DNA from: an uncultured Emergencia sp.
GTDB taxonomy: Bacteria > Bacillota > Clostridia > Peptostreptococcales > Anaerovoracaceae
DNA length: 37,409 nucleotides
NCBI GenBank assembly: GCA_937997955.1
Contig: CALLDR010000116.1
Span: 1-37,409 of the forward strand
Direction: 5' to 3'
This document shows, in pieces, positions 1-8,117 of the stretch (position 1 is its first letter; each line of letters begins with the position of its first letter). Made by a program: the position numbers and the translations under genes. Below the pieces are notes generated by a model that worked only from the letters and a program-made list of their open reading frames with translations, did not search any database and was not told where the DNA came from.

Positions 1-67
1 GGTGGCCGACGCCCTGGGAACCAGCCAGTCTCTGATCATGAGAAGAAAAAAGAAATACGGCCTGTAA
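1..67 (+). CDS. C-terminal fragment of a probable sigma-54-dependent activator (Fis-type HTH)
   Basis: Only the last 21 codons and the stop of a gene entering from the left edge are present, read from base 2. They encode an A-x-x-L-G-x-S-x-x-L-x-x-R-K-K-K-Y-G-L type ending. This matches the second helix and tail of the Fis-family helix-turn-helix that closes most sigma-54 enhancer-binding proteins. About 225 bases downstream is a perfect -24/-12 promoter serving a symporter unit, so the fragment is most simply the activator of that unit. The AAA+ and sensor domains lie outside the window, so the family call rests on the HTH ending and the context only. Confidence 0.6.
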   Translation, partial: VADALGTSQSLIMRRKKKYGL

Positions 68-105
68 GGGCGGCCGATAGAAAAAACAGTCAGACAACAG
101 CAGAA

Positions 106-145
106 AAGTCGAAATCGACTTAAAAATTTGAGTCGATTTCGACTT
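106..145. repeat. Perfect 15-bp inverted repeat, candidate activator binding site
   Basis: AAGTCGAAATCGACT at 106-120 is repeated exactly in inverse at 131-145 with a 10-base spacer. A further related dyad, TAAGTC and GACTTA separated by six bases, lies at 146-163. Each 15-mer is itself nearly palindromic (GTCGA..TCGAC), so the block looks like two or three phased copies of one protein site. It lies roughly 130-190 bases upstream of the sigma-54 promoter, the usual distance for an enhancer-binding protein. A role as the upstream gene's terminator is possible, but there is no proper T-run directly after the stem. Confidence 0.6.
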
Positions 146-274
146 TAAGTCGTTTTTGACTTATCCTCTCGTCAAGCTTAATACGCAAAAATAAACAAAG
201 CAGGAAAAGCGACGGTATTTTGCCGCTGCAGCAGTAACCGCAAAATTCAGGCATCTCCGAAATTTAAACCGGTC

Positions 275-286
275 GGGGGGGGGGGG
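275..286. repeat. Homopolymeric tract of 12 G
   Basis: Twelve consecutive G lie between the candidate enhancer dyads (106-163) and the -24 box (from 293). Such tracts are prone to slippage. A length change here would rotate the enhancer relative to the promoter without touching either element. It could also be a sequencing or assembly length error. Confidence 0.7.
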
Positions 287-292
287 CTTAGT

Positions 293-308
293 TGGCATGT
301 AATTTGCA
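293..308 (+). promoter_or_regulatory. Sigma-54 (-24/-12) promoter
   Basis: The sequence TTGGCATGTAATTTGCAT (292-309) has GG at 294-295 and GC at 306-307 with exactly ten bases between. It matches the consensus TTGGCACG-N4-TTGCW closely. Transcription should start near 319, leaving a leader of about 100 bases before the small ORF at 422. The upstream inverted repeats and the adjacent activator fragment support function. Confidence 0.8.
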
Positions 309-421
309 TAAGTCTATTTCAGAACTCACGGCCGGAGTTAAGTACAATGCTTGTAAAAAGAAATATTTGTAAATGAAATGATCTAACGTTTGTATGAACG
401 TAAAAAAAGGAGGATTCAAAA

Positions 422-571
422 ATGTCAATGCTACCTTTTGTATTCTGGGGAGCCTCCCTTGTTACAGGACTGATCGTCTATGTCGTTGTAGCAAGCGCTA
501 TTGAAAAGTCAGGTCTGAAGAGACTGGGCGCAACCGGAAACCTGTTTACTTGCGATCCTAAGGACGAATAA
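422..571 (+). CDS. 49-aa symporter small accessory-type membrane protein
   Basis: The ATG at 422 is preceded by a strong AAGGAGG (407-413) at good spacing. The 49-residue product has one hydrophobic helix (about residues 5-27, rich in V, L, I and A) followed by a charged, probably cytosolic tail ending in TCDPKDE. It sits 47 bases upstream of the sodium:solute symporter and is transcribed with it from the sigma-54 promoter. Tiny one-helix proteins encoded just before SSS-family symporters are known in anaerobes as small accessory proteins, and this one fits by size, topology and position. That it physically joins the symporter is inference. Confidence 0.7.
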   Translation: MSMLPFVFWGASLVTGLIVYVVVASAIEKSGLKRLGATGNLFTCDPKDE

Positions 572-618
572 TTAAGGAAAAACGTATAAATCTATTGTAT
601 TAGGGAGGATAATATCGA

Positions 619-2154
619 ATGAACATTTATTTGATAGTATTTATCATCTACTTCGGCATCATCATTGCTACGTCAATCATTGGCGCTAAGAAAGTAGAGA
701 GCATGGAAGACTTTGCCGTAGGCGGCAATAAAATGGGACTTATTTTAGGAATCGGTACATCTATGGCAACCTGGCTGTCTGTTGCTTCTGTTATGGGTGT
801 TCCGGGCAACATCTACTCAAGAGGCGTATGCGCCATCACCGGATGGGTTGCGGGCTGGTTCTTCGCTACTGCGCTGATGCCTGCTATCGCGTACAAAATC
901 AGAAGACCGGCAGTTCCTTGCCGTACCTTCCCGGAATTCATTCATCTGCGGTATGACCCGAACAGCGAAAAGAGCAAGATCCGTATCGCCGTAGCCATCA
1001 TGGAGCTGGTAGGATACTTCATCTTCTCCTTCATTCAGGTACAGGGCTTCGGTATCGTACTGTCCAGCATCACAGGACTTCCGTATAACATCTGCTGCGT
1101 ATGCTTCATGATCATCTTGATCTTCACCTGCATGGGCGGCTTTGAATCCGTAGCGCGTACAGATACAGCCAACGCGATCCTGATCCTGATCGGCGTTATC
1201 GCCGGAGCCATCACCGTGATGCAGCTCACAGGCGGATGGGGCAATATCGTGGACAACTTCGTAACTACAACCGCGCCGGCAGTAGCTGGCACTGAGGAAC
1301 TGGAAGCCGGTATTCTGGGCACTCCTTGGGGAACCTTCGGCGTAAGCGCGATCCTGTCCACCATGCTGAGCAACTGCTTCGGTTCCGTCGTCGCGCCGCA
1401 CTGGGTTTCCAGATTCATGGCGCCGAAAAACGCCAAGACCGCGTCCCTGCAGATGTTCTGCGTACTGCTTCTGCTGGTTCCTGTATTTGCCTGCCTGATC
1501 ATCATCGGTATGGGCGGCAAGATGATCCTGCCGACTCTGCCAGAAGGCGTAACCACAGACTACATGTTCCCGCAGCTGATCATGCACTATCTGAATCCGG
1601 TTCTTGGCTCCCTGGCTCTGACCGCTATCTGCGCGGCCGCAGTATCCACAGCCAACTCCATGCTGCTGCACTGCTCCACCTCTCTGGTCTATGACATCAA
1701 GAGAGTCATCCAGGGCAAGACCGTTTCTGCTGAAAACGATGACAAGACCACCAAAGAACTGCGTATGTGGATCCTGCTCCTGGGCGTATTAGCCGTACTG
1801 GGCGCCATCGGACAGTTCTACCTGCTGGCAAACGGCTTCACCTATGTATACGGCGCGTTCGGCAGCGTATTCTTCGCGCCGATCATCGTAGGTCTGTACT
1901 CCAAGAAAATGAATCAGCCTGCGGCATGGGTATCCATGGCAGTGGGCTTCGTGATGTACCTGTACTGCACCATCTGCGGCGCGCCTCTGGGTCTGCCGAC
2001 CTTCATCGTATCCGCGGGTCTGTCTGTTATCTCCGCGTTTATCGTAATGAACGTGACAAAGAGACCGCCGGTAGAAGCATATGAAGCGTATTTCGTAAAT
2101 GAACCGAGCGAAGCGACGATCGCTACCATTCACAGAATCCGTAAAGACGCTTAA
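619..2154 (+). CDS. Sodium:solute symporter family (SSS) transporter
   Basis: A 511-residue, strongly hydrophobic protein with about 13 membrane segments. It has the SSS hallmarks of an N-terminal helix followed by a conserved region (SMEDFAVGGNKMG, about residues 28-40) and a GTSMATWLSVASVMGVPG stretch that fits the Na+/substrate-binding unwound helix. The length is typical for the family (450-550). It should import an organic solute (amino acid, carboxylate or similar) with sodium, and the sequence alone does not give the substrate. The ATG at 619 has AGGGAGGA just upstream. It forms a sigma-54-controlled unit with the 49-aa protein at 422. No clear terminator separates it from the LRR gene at 2218. 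Confidence 0.88.
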   Translation: MNIYLIVFIIYFGIIIATSIIGAKKVESMEDFAVGGNKMGLILGIGTSMATWLSVASVMGVPGNIYSRGVCAITGWVAGWFFATALMPAIAYKIRRPAVPCRTFPEFIHLRYDPNSEKSKIRIAVAIMELVGYFIFSFIQVQGFGIVLSSITGLPYNICCVCFMIILIFTCMGGFESVARTDTANAILILIGVIAGAITVMQLTGGWGNIVDNFVTTTAPAVAGTEELEAGILGTPWGTFGVSAILSTMLSNCFGSVVAPHWVSRFMAPKNAKTASLQMFCVLLLLVPVFACLIIIGMGGKMILPTLPEGVTTDYMFPQLIMHYLNPVLGSLALTAICAAAVSTANSMLLHCSTSLVYDIKRVIQGKTVSAENDDKTTKELRMWILLLGVLAVLGAIGQFYLLANGFTYVYGAFGSVFFAPIIVGLYSKKMNQPAAWVSMAVGFVMYLYCTICGAPLGLPTFIVSAGLSVISAFIVMNVTKRPPVEAYEAYFVNEPSEATIATIHRIRKDA

Positions 2155-2217
2155 TCTTTTACGCTTGATCCTTGTAAGAGATTTCAGCTTTTCATGAACA
2201 GAGAATAGGTAAGAAAT

Positions 2218-3552
2218 ATGATACTGGACAACAAAGAAGTAAAAGTGAATCTTGAAGTTCCTGCTGACAAAACCGTCATAGAGCGCTGCTGTGTCGATGA
2301 AGAAGGGTTAGAACGGGGTGAAAGATACCTGTGTATCCCGGAAGGCATCAAAGAGATCAAAGACGGCGCCTTTGATGAGTACAACCGGGGACCTGTCGTC
2401 GCCAACATCGTCAGAATGCTGGAGAATCCGCAAGATGAGCTGGCGGAGTGGTCCAAAAAGCTCAGCAGGCGTCAATTGATCAAAATTACTTTCCCTCCTG
2501 AGGCCGGAACCACTGTCGCGGAACGAGCCGGGTATATGGTCGAAAAGGAGAAGCGGGTGCGTCTGCTCAGGCTGGAATTGCCTGACTCCCTGCAGACCGT
2601 AAGCGGAGAGGCGCTGCCGGACCTTCTGGAGGAGATAACCGTAGGACTTGAAAACCAGCGGTATGCCAGCCTGGAGGGAGTATTGTTCAGTAAGGACATG
2701 AAACAATTGATCAGATTTCCCGGATATCGGGGAGAAAGACCGTATAAGATTCCGGAAGGCGTCCGGCGCATAGCAAAGGGAGCCTTTGCAGGCGCCTGTA
2801 TGTCAGAACTGACCATACCATCGACTATCGAAGCCATAGATCCCCAGAGCTTTCGCGGAGCCAGCATCGGACGTCTGGAGATTGGGGAGGGCACAGAGCG
2901 TATTCCAACCGGCGCCTTTGAAGGCTGCGCGGTGGAAGAGCTGGCTCTGCCGTCAACTCTGAGACTCATAGAGGATTACGCCTTTAAAGGCATCTGTGGG
3001 CTGAAACGCGTCACATGTAAAACAGAGGAACTGGCTATCGGAACGGGTGTGTTCAGCGAAGGCAGCTTTGCCGGCATCGACTGGTGGGCGTGGAGCGAGA
3101 TCCCGAAGGCGGCCTTTCTCAACTGCCGTCTGGAAAAGATCGAAGTGCCCGACGGCGTAGAGGTCATCGGAGACTACGCCTTTGCCGGATGCTATACGGC
3201 GAAGAAGGTGGTTCTTCCACCGTCTGTAGTATCCATCGGACCGAAGAGCTTTGACGAGGGAGATCACTTCCGGTCGGACATCCAGATGCCGGAGAGCTTA
3301 TACGAGTTTGTCTACCGCCTGCCGGCGCTGTCCTCCATCAACGGCCAGCAGAAAAGCGCGTTGTGGGAACAGCGGAAGAACGGCGCGTTCCGCGAGGATA
3401 CCGACATTCTGGAAAGCCAGAAGCGGGCTGTGGAGCGGTGTCTGGCGTCCATGGGCTTCCTGATGAAAAGGAAGATGCAGAAAGAGCTGGACTATCTTGC
3501 TGGGCTGATCCAATGCGGCGCAGCAGGCCAGCCAGCGGGCGAAACAGTATAG
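2218..3552 (+). CDS. BspA-type leucine-rich repeat protein, apparently cytoplasmic
   Basis: A 444-residue protein built of LRR_5/BspA-like repeats. The unit reads roughly 'I-P-x-G-V-x-x-I-x-x-x-A-F-x-G-C-x-x-x-x-x-V-x-L-P' and recurs from about residue 40 to 380 (for example IPEGIKEIKDGAF, IPEGVRRIAKGAFAG, VPDGVEVIGDYAFAGC). Such repeats bind proteins, and in secreted relatives mediate adhesion. Here there is no signal peptide, membrane anchor or cell-wall motif, so the protein probably stays in the cytoplasm. The C-terminal 60 residues are charged and helical. The ATG at 2218 has a weak AGGTAAG-like site. It may be co-transcribed with the symporter 63 bases upstream; its biological role is unknown. 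Confidence 0.75.
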   Translation: MILDNKEVKVNLEVPADKTVIERCCVDEEGLERGERYLCIPEGIKEIKDGAFDEYNRGPVVANIVRMLENPQDELAEWSKKLSRRQLIKITFPPEAGTTVAERAGYMVEKEKRVRLLRLELPDSLQTVSGEALPDLLEEITVGLENQRYASLEGVLFSKDMKQLIRFPGYRGERPYKIPEGVRRIAKGAFAGACMSELTIPSTIEAIDPQSFRGASIGRLEIGEGTERIPTGAFEGCAVEELALPSTLRLIEDYAFKGICGLKRVTCKTEELAIGTGVFSEGSFAGIDWWAWSEIPKAAFLNCRLEKIEVPDGVEVIGDYAFAGCYTAKKVVLPPSVVSIGPKSFDEGDHFRSDIQMPESLYEFVYRLPALSSINGQQKSALWEQRKNGAFREDTDILESQKRAVERCLASMGFLMKRKMQKELDYLAGLIQCGAAGQPAGETV

Positions 3553-3676
3553 AATATATGCTAGTAAGTAATCTCAAATAAATTCACACCGACGACAGAT
3601 ATAGCGTAAGTATGCCGAACCTAAGAACATCGATCATTTCCTAAGATCCATAGAATTTTCATATATGTGTCGTCAG

Positions 3677-3723
3677 AAAAACAGCCGCGGGCTCTGAGAA
3701 TCTCAAAGCCTGCGGCTGTTTTT
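3677..3723 (-). terminator. Terminator of the trp operon (possibly bidirectional)
   Basis: AAAACAGCCGC(GGGCT) pairs with (AGCC)TGCGGCTGTTTT across a loop of about 13 bases. A-runs on the left and T-runs on the right make it usable from both sides. It lies directly after trpA (minus) and 125 bases after the LRR gene (plus). The 3553-3676 stretch before it holds no recognisable feature. Confidence 0.85.
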
Positions 3724-3730
3724 CTGCTGT

Positions 3731-4504
3731 TTATGCTCTTATGGCGTCCTTCATCTTCTTCACATATTCTCCGATGGGACCGGCGGCGTCTCTGCCGTGC
3801 TCGGCTGCCAGCTTGACGATGGCGGAGCCGACGATGACGCCGTCGGCGCACTCTGCCATTTTGGCGGCCTGCTCCGGCGTGGAGATGCCGAAGCCGATGG
3901 CGCACGGCACGTCGGTGTTTTCTTTGACCAGCTTGACGATGGAGGAGATGTCCGTGGTGATCTCCTTCCTCACGCCGGTGACGCCCAGGCTGGAAACGAT
4001 GTACAGGAAGCCTCTGGCCTCTTTGGCGATCATGGCGATGCGGGCCTCGGAGGTCGGGGCGATCATGGAGATCAGATCTACGTCGTTGGCGACGCAGATG
4101 TCCTCAAACTCTTCCTTTTCCTCAAAGGGCAGATCCGGCAGGATCAGGCCGTCGATGCCGATGTCGCGGCAGGTTTTGATGAAACGTTCCGCGCCGTAGG
4201 AGAACACCACGTTGGCGTAGGTCATGAACACCATGGGAATGGTCACATCCCGGCGGAGCTGGCGGACGGCGTCGAAGATCTGGTCCGTGGTAATGCCGCC
4301 GGACAGGGCCCTCAGGTTCGCGCCCTGGATCACCGGACCTTCTGCCGTCGGGTCGGAGAAGGGGATACCCAGCTCGATGAGGTCCGCGCCGCTGTCGGCC
4401 ATGGCCCGGACGATCTTCAGGGTAGTTTCGATATCCGGGTCGCCGAAGGTGATGAACGGAATAAAAGCTTTGCCGTTCTCAAATGCATTTTTGATCTTAC
4501 TCAT
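3731..4504 (-). CDS. trpA: Tryptophan synthase alpha chain
   Basis: A 257-residue TIM-barrel protein that cleaves indole-3-glycerol phosphate to indole and glyceraldehyde 3-phosphate, passing indole to TrpB. The family signature LIELGIPFSDPTAEGPVIQ is at residues 42-60. The catalytic Glu is E44. The position of the second acid (Asp60 in Salmonella) is Glu55 here, a conservative change that I recall from other Firmicutes TrpA proteins. The start overlaps the trpB stop by 8 bases, so translation is probably coupled. It is the last gene of the operon, followed by the hairpin at 3677-3723. Confidence 0.97.
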   Translation of the reverse strand: MSKIKNAFENGKAFIPFITFGDPDIETTLKIVRAMADSGADLIELGIPFSDPTAEGPVIQGANLRALSGGITTDQIFDAVRQLRRDVTIPMVFMTYANVVFSYGAERFIKTCRDIGIDGLILPDLPFEEKEEFEDICVANDVDLISMIAPTSEARIAMIAKEARGFLYIVSSLGVTGVRKEITTDISSIVKLVKENTDVPCAIGFGISTPEQAAKMAECADGVIVGSAIVKLAAEHGRDAAGPIGEYVKKMKDAIRA

Positions 4505-5687
4505 GAATGTCCTCCCCTCTGTATCTTGCCATGGCGGCGCAGTCCTTGTCGCCGCGGCCGGAAATGGTGATGACGATGATCTTGTCCTTGGACATCTTCG
4601 GCGCGATCTTCATGGCGTGGGCCACGGCGTGGGCGCTTTCGATGGCAGGAATGATGCCTTCTACGCGGCTCAGATATTCAAAGGCGTTTACGGCTTCGTC
4701 GTCGGTGACAGGCACGTACTGGGCTCTGCCGGTGTCGTGGAGCATGGCGTGCTCCGGCCCGACGCCCGGATAGTCCAGTCCGGCGGAGATGGAGTAGACC
4801 GGCGCGATCTGACCGTATTCATCCTGACAGAAATAGGACTTCATGCCGTGGAAGATGCCTACTCTGCCGGTGGCGATGGTGGCCGCCGTCTCAAAGGTAT
4901 CGATCCCTCGTCCTGCGGCTTCACAGCCGATCAGCTGCACGCCCGGGTCGTCGATAAAGTGGTAGAAGGTTCCCATGGCGTTGCTGCCGCCGCCTACACA
5001 GGCCATGACCACGTCAGGCAGACGGCCTTCCTTTGAAAGAATCTGTTTTTTGATCTCCCTGGAGATGACTGCCTGGAAATCCCGGACGATGGTCGGGAAC
5101 GGATGAGGCCCCATGACGGAGCCCAGGCAGTAGTGGGTGTCATCGATCCGGTTGGTCCACTCTCTCATGGCCTCTGAAACCGCGTCCTTCAGAGTCGCGG
5201 TGCCGGTCTTTACAGGAATGACCTCAGCGCCCAGAAGCCTCATTCTGTAGACGTTGAGAGCCTGGCGAACCGTGTCCTCCTCTCCCATGAACACTACGCA
5301 CTCCATGCCCAGCAGGGCCGCCGCTGTAGCTGTGGCTACGCCGTGCTGGCCCGCGCCGGTTTCCGCGATGAGGCGGGTCTTACCCATCTTCTTTGCCAGC
5401 AGGGCCTGGCCCAGCACGTTGTTGATCTTGTGTGATCCTGTATGGTTCAGATCCTCCCGTTTCAGATAGATCTTGGCGCCGCCCAGATCCTGGGTCAGCT
5501 TCTCCGCGTAGTACAGGCGGCTGGGCCTGCCAGCGTATTCGTTGAACAGAGTTTCCAGCTCCTGCTGAAACTCCGGGTCCTCTTTATAATGCTCATATGC
5601 CTGCTCCAGCTCGATGACGGCGTTCATCAGGGTTTCCGGTATGTACTGCCCGCCGTGGATGCCGAAGCGGCCCTTTGGATTGCTCAT
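4497..5687 (-). CDS. trpB: Tryptophan synthase beta chain
   Basis: A 396-residue PLP enzyme condensing indole and L-serine to tryptophan. The PLP lysine is K87 in HTGSHKINN, followed by the conserved ETGAGQHGVATA segment. The glycine-rich phosphate-binding loop CVGGGSNAMG and the C-terminal SGRGDKD are also present. The length matches TrpB1-type enzymes, which partner TrpA. The start codon overlaps the trpF stop in an ATGA, and the 3' end overlaps trpA. Confidence 0.98.
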   Translation of the reverse strand: MSNPKGRFGIHGGQYIPETLMNAVIELEQAYEHYKEDPEFQQELETLFNEYAGRPSRLYYAEKLTQDLGGAKIYLKREDLNHTGSHKINNVLGQALLAKKMGKTRLIAETGAGQHGVATATAAALLGMECVVFMGEEDTVRQALNVYRMRLLGAEVIPVKTGTATLKDAVSEAMREWTNRIDDTHYCLGSVMGPHPFPTIVRDFQAVISREIKKQILSKEGRLPDVVMACVGGGSNAMGTFYHFIDDPGVQLIGCEAAGRGIDTFETAATIATGRVGIFHGMKSYFCQDEYGQIAPVYSISAGLDYPGVGPEHAMLHDTGRAQYVPVTDDEAVNAFEYLSRVEGIIPAIESAHAVAHAMKIAPKMSKDKIIVITISGRGDKDCAAMARYRGEDIHE

Positions 5688-6298
5688 TCTCTTTCCTCCA
5701 TTTCTCTTACGGCCCTGACGAAGGCTCTGATCTTCTCAGGGTCTTTGATTTTGTCCGTCTCTACGCCGGAGCTGACGTCTACGGCAAAGGGCGCGGCCAG
5801 CCGCAGGGCTTCCCTCACGTTTCCGGGATCCAGGCCGCCCGCCAGAAAATAAGGCCGATTGATACCGGTCAAAAGGTTCCAGTCAAAGGCTTCTCCGGTG
5901 CCGCCGCTGCCGTGGTCCAGCAGAAGGTAATCCGCCGAAGATGTGACAGCCCTCGCCACGTCTTCGGCTGTTTCGACGGAAAAGGCTTTGATGATGGGTG
6001 CCTCTGTCAAAGCGCGCAGCCGGGCGATGTAGTCTTCGTCTTCACTGCCGTGGAGCTGGGCGATTTTGATGACGCCACTCTTCAGCAGGGCAGATACGTC
6101 CTCTGCCGGAGCGTTGACAAAGACGCCTGCCGGGGTGATGTCAGGGTCGAGCATGGCCGACAGCCTGGCCGCCTGGGCCGGGTCTACGTACCGATGGCTC
6201 TTGGCGGCGAAGATAAAGCCGATAAAGTCCGGCCTGACCTGGTTCACATATTGGATATCTTCTTCTCGTTTCAGTCCGCAGATTTTGATCTTTGTCAT
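5684..6298 (-). CDS. trpF: Phosphoribosylanthranilate isomerase
   Basis: A 204-residue (beta/alpha)8 barrel converting phosphoribosylanthranilate to CdRP. The N-terminal TKIKICGLKREED carries the catalytic Cys of the KICG motif. Other family markers are FAAKSHRYV, QLHGSEDEDY, LLDHGSGGTG and the C-terminal phosphate-binding AGGLDPGNV and VDVSSGVE. It is a separate gene here, not fused to trpC as in enterobacteria. ATGA overlaps at both ends (with trpC upstream and trpB downstream) indicate coupled translation. Confidence 0.97.
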   Translation of the reverse strand: MTKIKICGLKREEDIQYVNQVRPDFIGFIFAAKSHRYVDPAQAARLSAMLDPDITPAGVFVNAPAEDVSALLKSGVIKIAQLHGSEDEDYIARLRALTEAPIIKAFSVETAEDVARAVTSSADYLLLDHGSGGTGEAFDWNLLTGINRPYFLAGGLDPGNVREALRLAAPFAVDVSSGVETDKIKDPEKIRAFVRAVREMEERE

Positions 6299-7083
6299 AG
6301 CCCACCTCTCAGATGATCCAGCATTTGTTTTTTGTCCTCTGCCCGCATCAGGGTTTCTCCGATGAGGACGCCGTTTACGCCCGCCGCCTTCAGGTCGGCG
6401 ATGTCGCCGGGGGTCTTGATGCCGCTTTCGGCTACGAAGAGAATATTCTCCGGCACCAAAGCGCGCAGCCGCAGGCAGTTCCTCGCGTCCACCTGGAAGG
6501 TCTTCAGATCGCGGTTGTTGACGCCGATGATCCTGGCTCCGGCTTTTAACGCCGACGCTGCCTCCGCCGGGTCATGGGCCTCCACCAAAGCGGACAGGCC
6601 CAGCTCGTCGCAGATGGCGATGTATTCCCGCAGGGTTTCTGTATCCAGGAGGGAACAGATCAAAAGCACCGCGCCGGCTCCCAGAACCTTGGCCTCATAG
6701 ATCATGTAAGGGTCTACGGTAAAATCTTTTCTGAGGCAGGGAATGGATACGGCCTCCGCGATCTCCTTCAGATACTGGTCCTGGCCCAGAAACCACTTGG
6801 GCTCTGTCAGCACGGAGACGCAGGAGGCTCCGGCGGCTTCGTACTCTCTGGCGATGGACAGGTAAGGAAAGTCCGGAGCGATGAGCCCCTTTGACGGTGA
6901 CGCCTTCTTGCACTCGCAGATAAAGCTGACGCCTTCCGCGGCCAGGGCCTGCTCAAAGGGAAAGCCGGTGCGGCAGTCCATGGCCAGGGCCTGCGCCTTC
7001 AGATCGGCGAGGGGCAGCTGCTCCTTTGCCCGGGCCACTCTGAGGGCAGCGTGTTCCGCGATGGTATGAAGTATATCTGACAT
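6295..7083 (-). CDS. trpC: Indole-3-glycerol phosphate synthase
   Basis: A 262-residue barrel enzyme that closes CdRP to indole-3-glycerol phosphate. It shows the family motif CECKKASPSKG (about residues 56-66) with the catalytic lysine, then LTEPKWFLG, LRKDFTVDPYMIYEA, GVNNRDLKTF and VAESGIKT. Length and order are standard. The ATG at 7083 follows trpD by ten bases, and its 3' end overlaps trpF in an ATGA. Confidence 0.97.
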   Translation of the reverse strand: MSDILHTIAEHAALRVARAKEQLPLADLKAQALAMDCRTGFPFEQALAAEGVSFICECKKASPSKGLIAPDFPYLSIAREYEAAGASCVSVLTEPKWFLGQDQYLKEIAEAVSIPCLRKDFTVDPYMIYEAKVLGAGAVLLICSLLDTETLREYIAICDELGLSALVEAHDPAEAASALKAGARIIGVNNRDLKTFQVDARNCLRLRALVPENILFVAESGIKTPGDIADLKAAGVNGVLIGETLMRAEDKKQMLDHLRGGL

Positions 7084-7093
7084 GTCGGCCTCC

Positions 7094-8116
7094 TTACGCC
7101 TGATTGGTGGCGGCGATGAACTGATCCAGCTTCTGCAGGGCTTTGCCGGAAGCGATCTGGACAGCGGCCAGGTCGATGCCTTCCTTGATGTTGTCGGCCA
7201 GTCCCGCAGCGTAGATGGCAGCTCCGGCGTTGAGGAGGACAGCGTTTCTCTTCGGGCCGTTGTCCTCGCCGCTGAGAATGGCTCTGGTGATCTGGGCGTT
7301 TTCCTCTGGAGAGCCGCCCTTCAGGTCTTCTTTTGCGCAGCGGACCATGCCGAAGTCCTCCGGCTTGATCTCGTAGGTCTGGTACTGGCCGTCGTGGAAC
7401 TCGCAGATCAGAGTCGCGTCGCTGGCGGAGATCTCGTCCAGCTTATCCTGACCGTAGACGACCAGGCCGTCTTTGACGCCCAGGGCGGTCAGCACCTTTG
7501 CCAGAGGCTCCACCAGGGAGCTGTCGTAGACGCCCATCAGCTGTTTCTTCGGCGAAGCCGGATTGGTCAGGGGCCCCAGAATGTTGAAGACGGTGCGGAT
7601 GCCCAGCTCCTTGCGGATCGGCCCCACGTACTTCATAGAGGTGTGATATTTCTGAGCGAAGAGGAAGCAGATGCCTACTTCGTCCAGCAGCTTGAGGCAC
7701 TGCTCCGGCTCCTGGTAGATGTCGGCGCCCAGGGCTTCCAGACAGTCGGCGGCACCGCTCTTGGAAGAGGCCGCTCGGTTGCCGTGCTTGGCGACCTTGA
7801 TGCCTGCCGCCGCCATGATGAAGGCCGCTGTAGTGGAGATGTTGAAGCTGTGGGCTCCGTCGCCGCCGGTGCCTACGATCTCCATGAGATCCATGTCGTT
7901 TTCCACCTGCAGGGCTTTGCTCCTCATGGCCGCGGCGCAGCCGGCGATCTCGTCGATGGTCTCAGCCTTGGTGCTCTTGGTGGAAAGGGCGGCCAGGAAC
8001 GCAGCGTTTTGGGTCGGGGTCGTCTCTCCGCCCATGATCTCGCTCATGACCTGGTAGGCCTCGTCATAGGTCAGATCCTGTTTATCTACGATTTTTACAA
8101 TAGCTTCCTTGATCAT
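7094..8116 (-). CDS. trpD: Anthranilate phosphoribosyltransferase
   Basis: A 340-residue enzyme transferring phosphoribose from PRPP to anthranilate. The PRPP-binding GTGGDGAHSFNIST is at about residues 80-95, KHGNRAASSKSGAAD follows, and the R-x-x-LG-x-RT-x-FN-x-LGPL-x-NP segment (about 165-185) is intact. It is not fused to trpG. The ATG at 8116 has an AAGGAGGACAA ribosome site lying in the last codons of trpG, and only one base separates the two genes. Confidence 0.97.
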   Translation of the reverse strand: MIKEAIVKIVDKQDLTYDEAYQVMSEIMGGETTPTQNAAFLAALSTKSTKAETIDEIAGCAAAMRSKALQVENDMDLMEIVGTGGDGAHSFNISTTAAFIMAAAGIKVAKHGNRAASSKSGAADCLEALGADIYQEPEQCLKLLDEVGICFLFAQKYHTSMKYVGPIRKELGIRTVFNILGPLTNPASPKKQLMGVYDSSLVEPLAKVLTALGVKDGLVVYGQDKLDEISASDATLICEFHDGQYQTYEIKPEDFGMVRCAKEDLKGGSPEENAQITRAILSGEDNGPKRNAVLLNAGAAIYAAGLADNIKEGIDLAAVQIASGKALQKLDQFIAATNQA

Positions 8117-8117
8117 T

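Noticed and set aside
4330..4360. Inactive TrpA because the second catalytic acid is Glu
   Set aside because: Asp-to-Glu at this position is conservative, I recall it from other Firmicutes TrpA proteins, and all other motifs and the full operon are intact.
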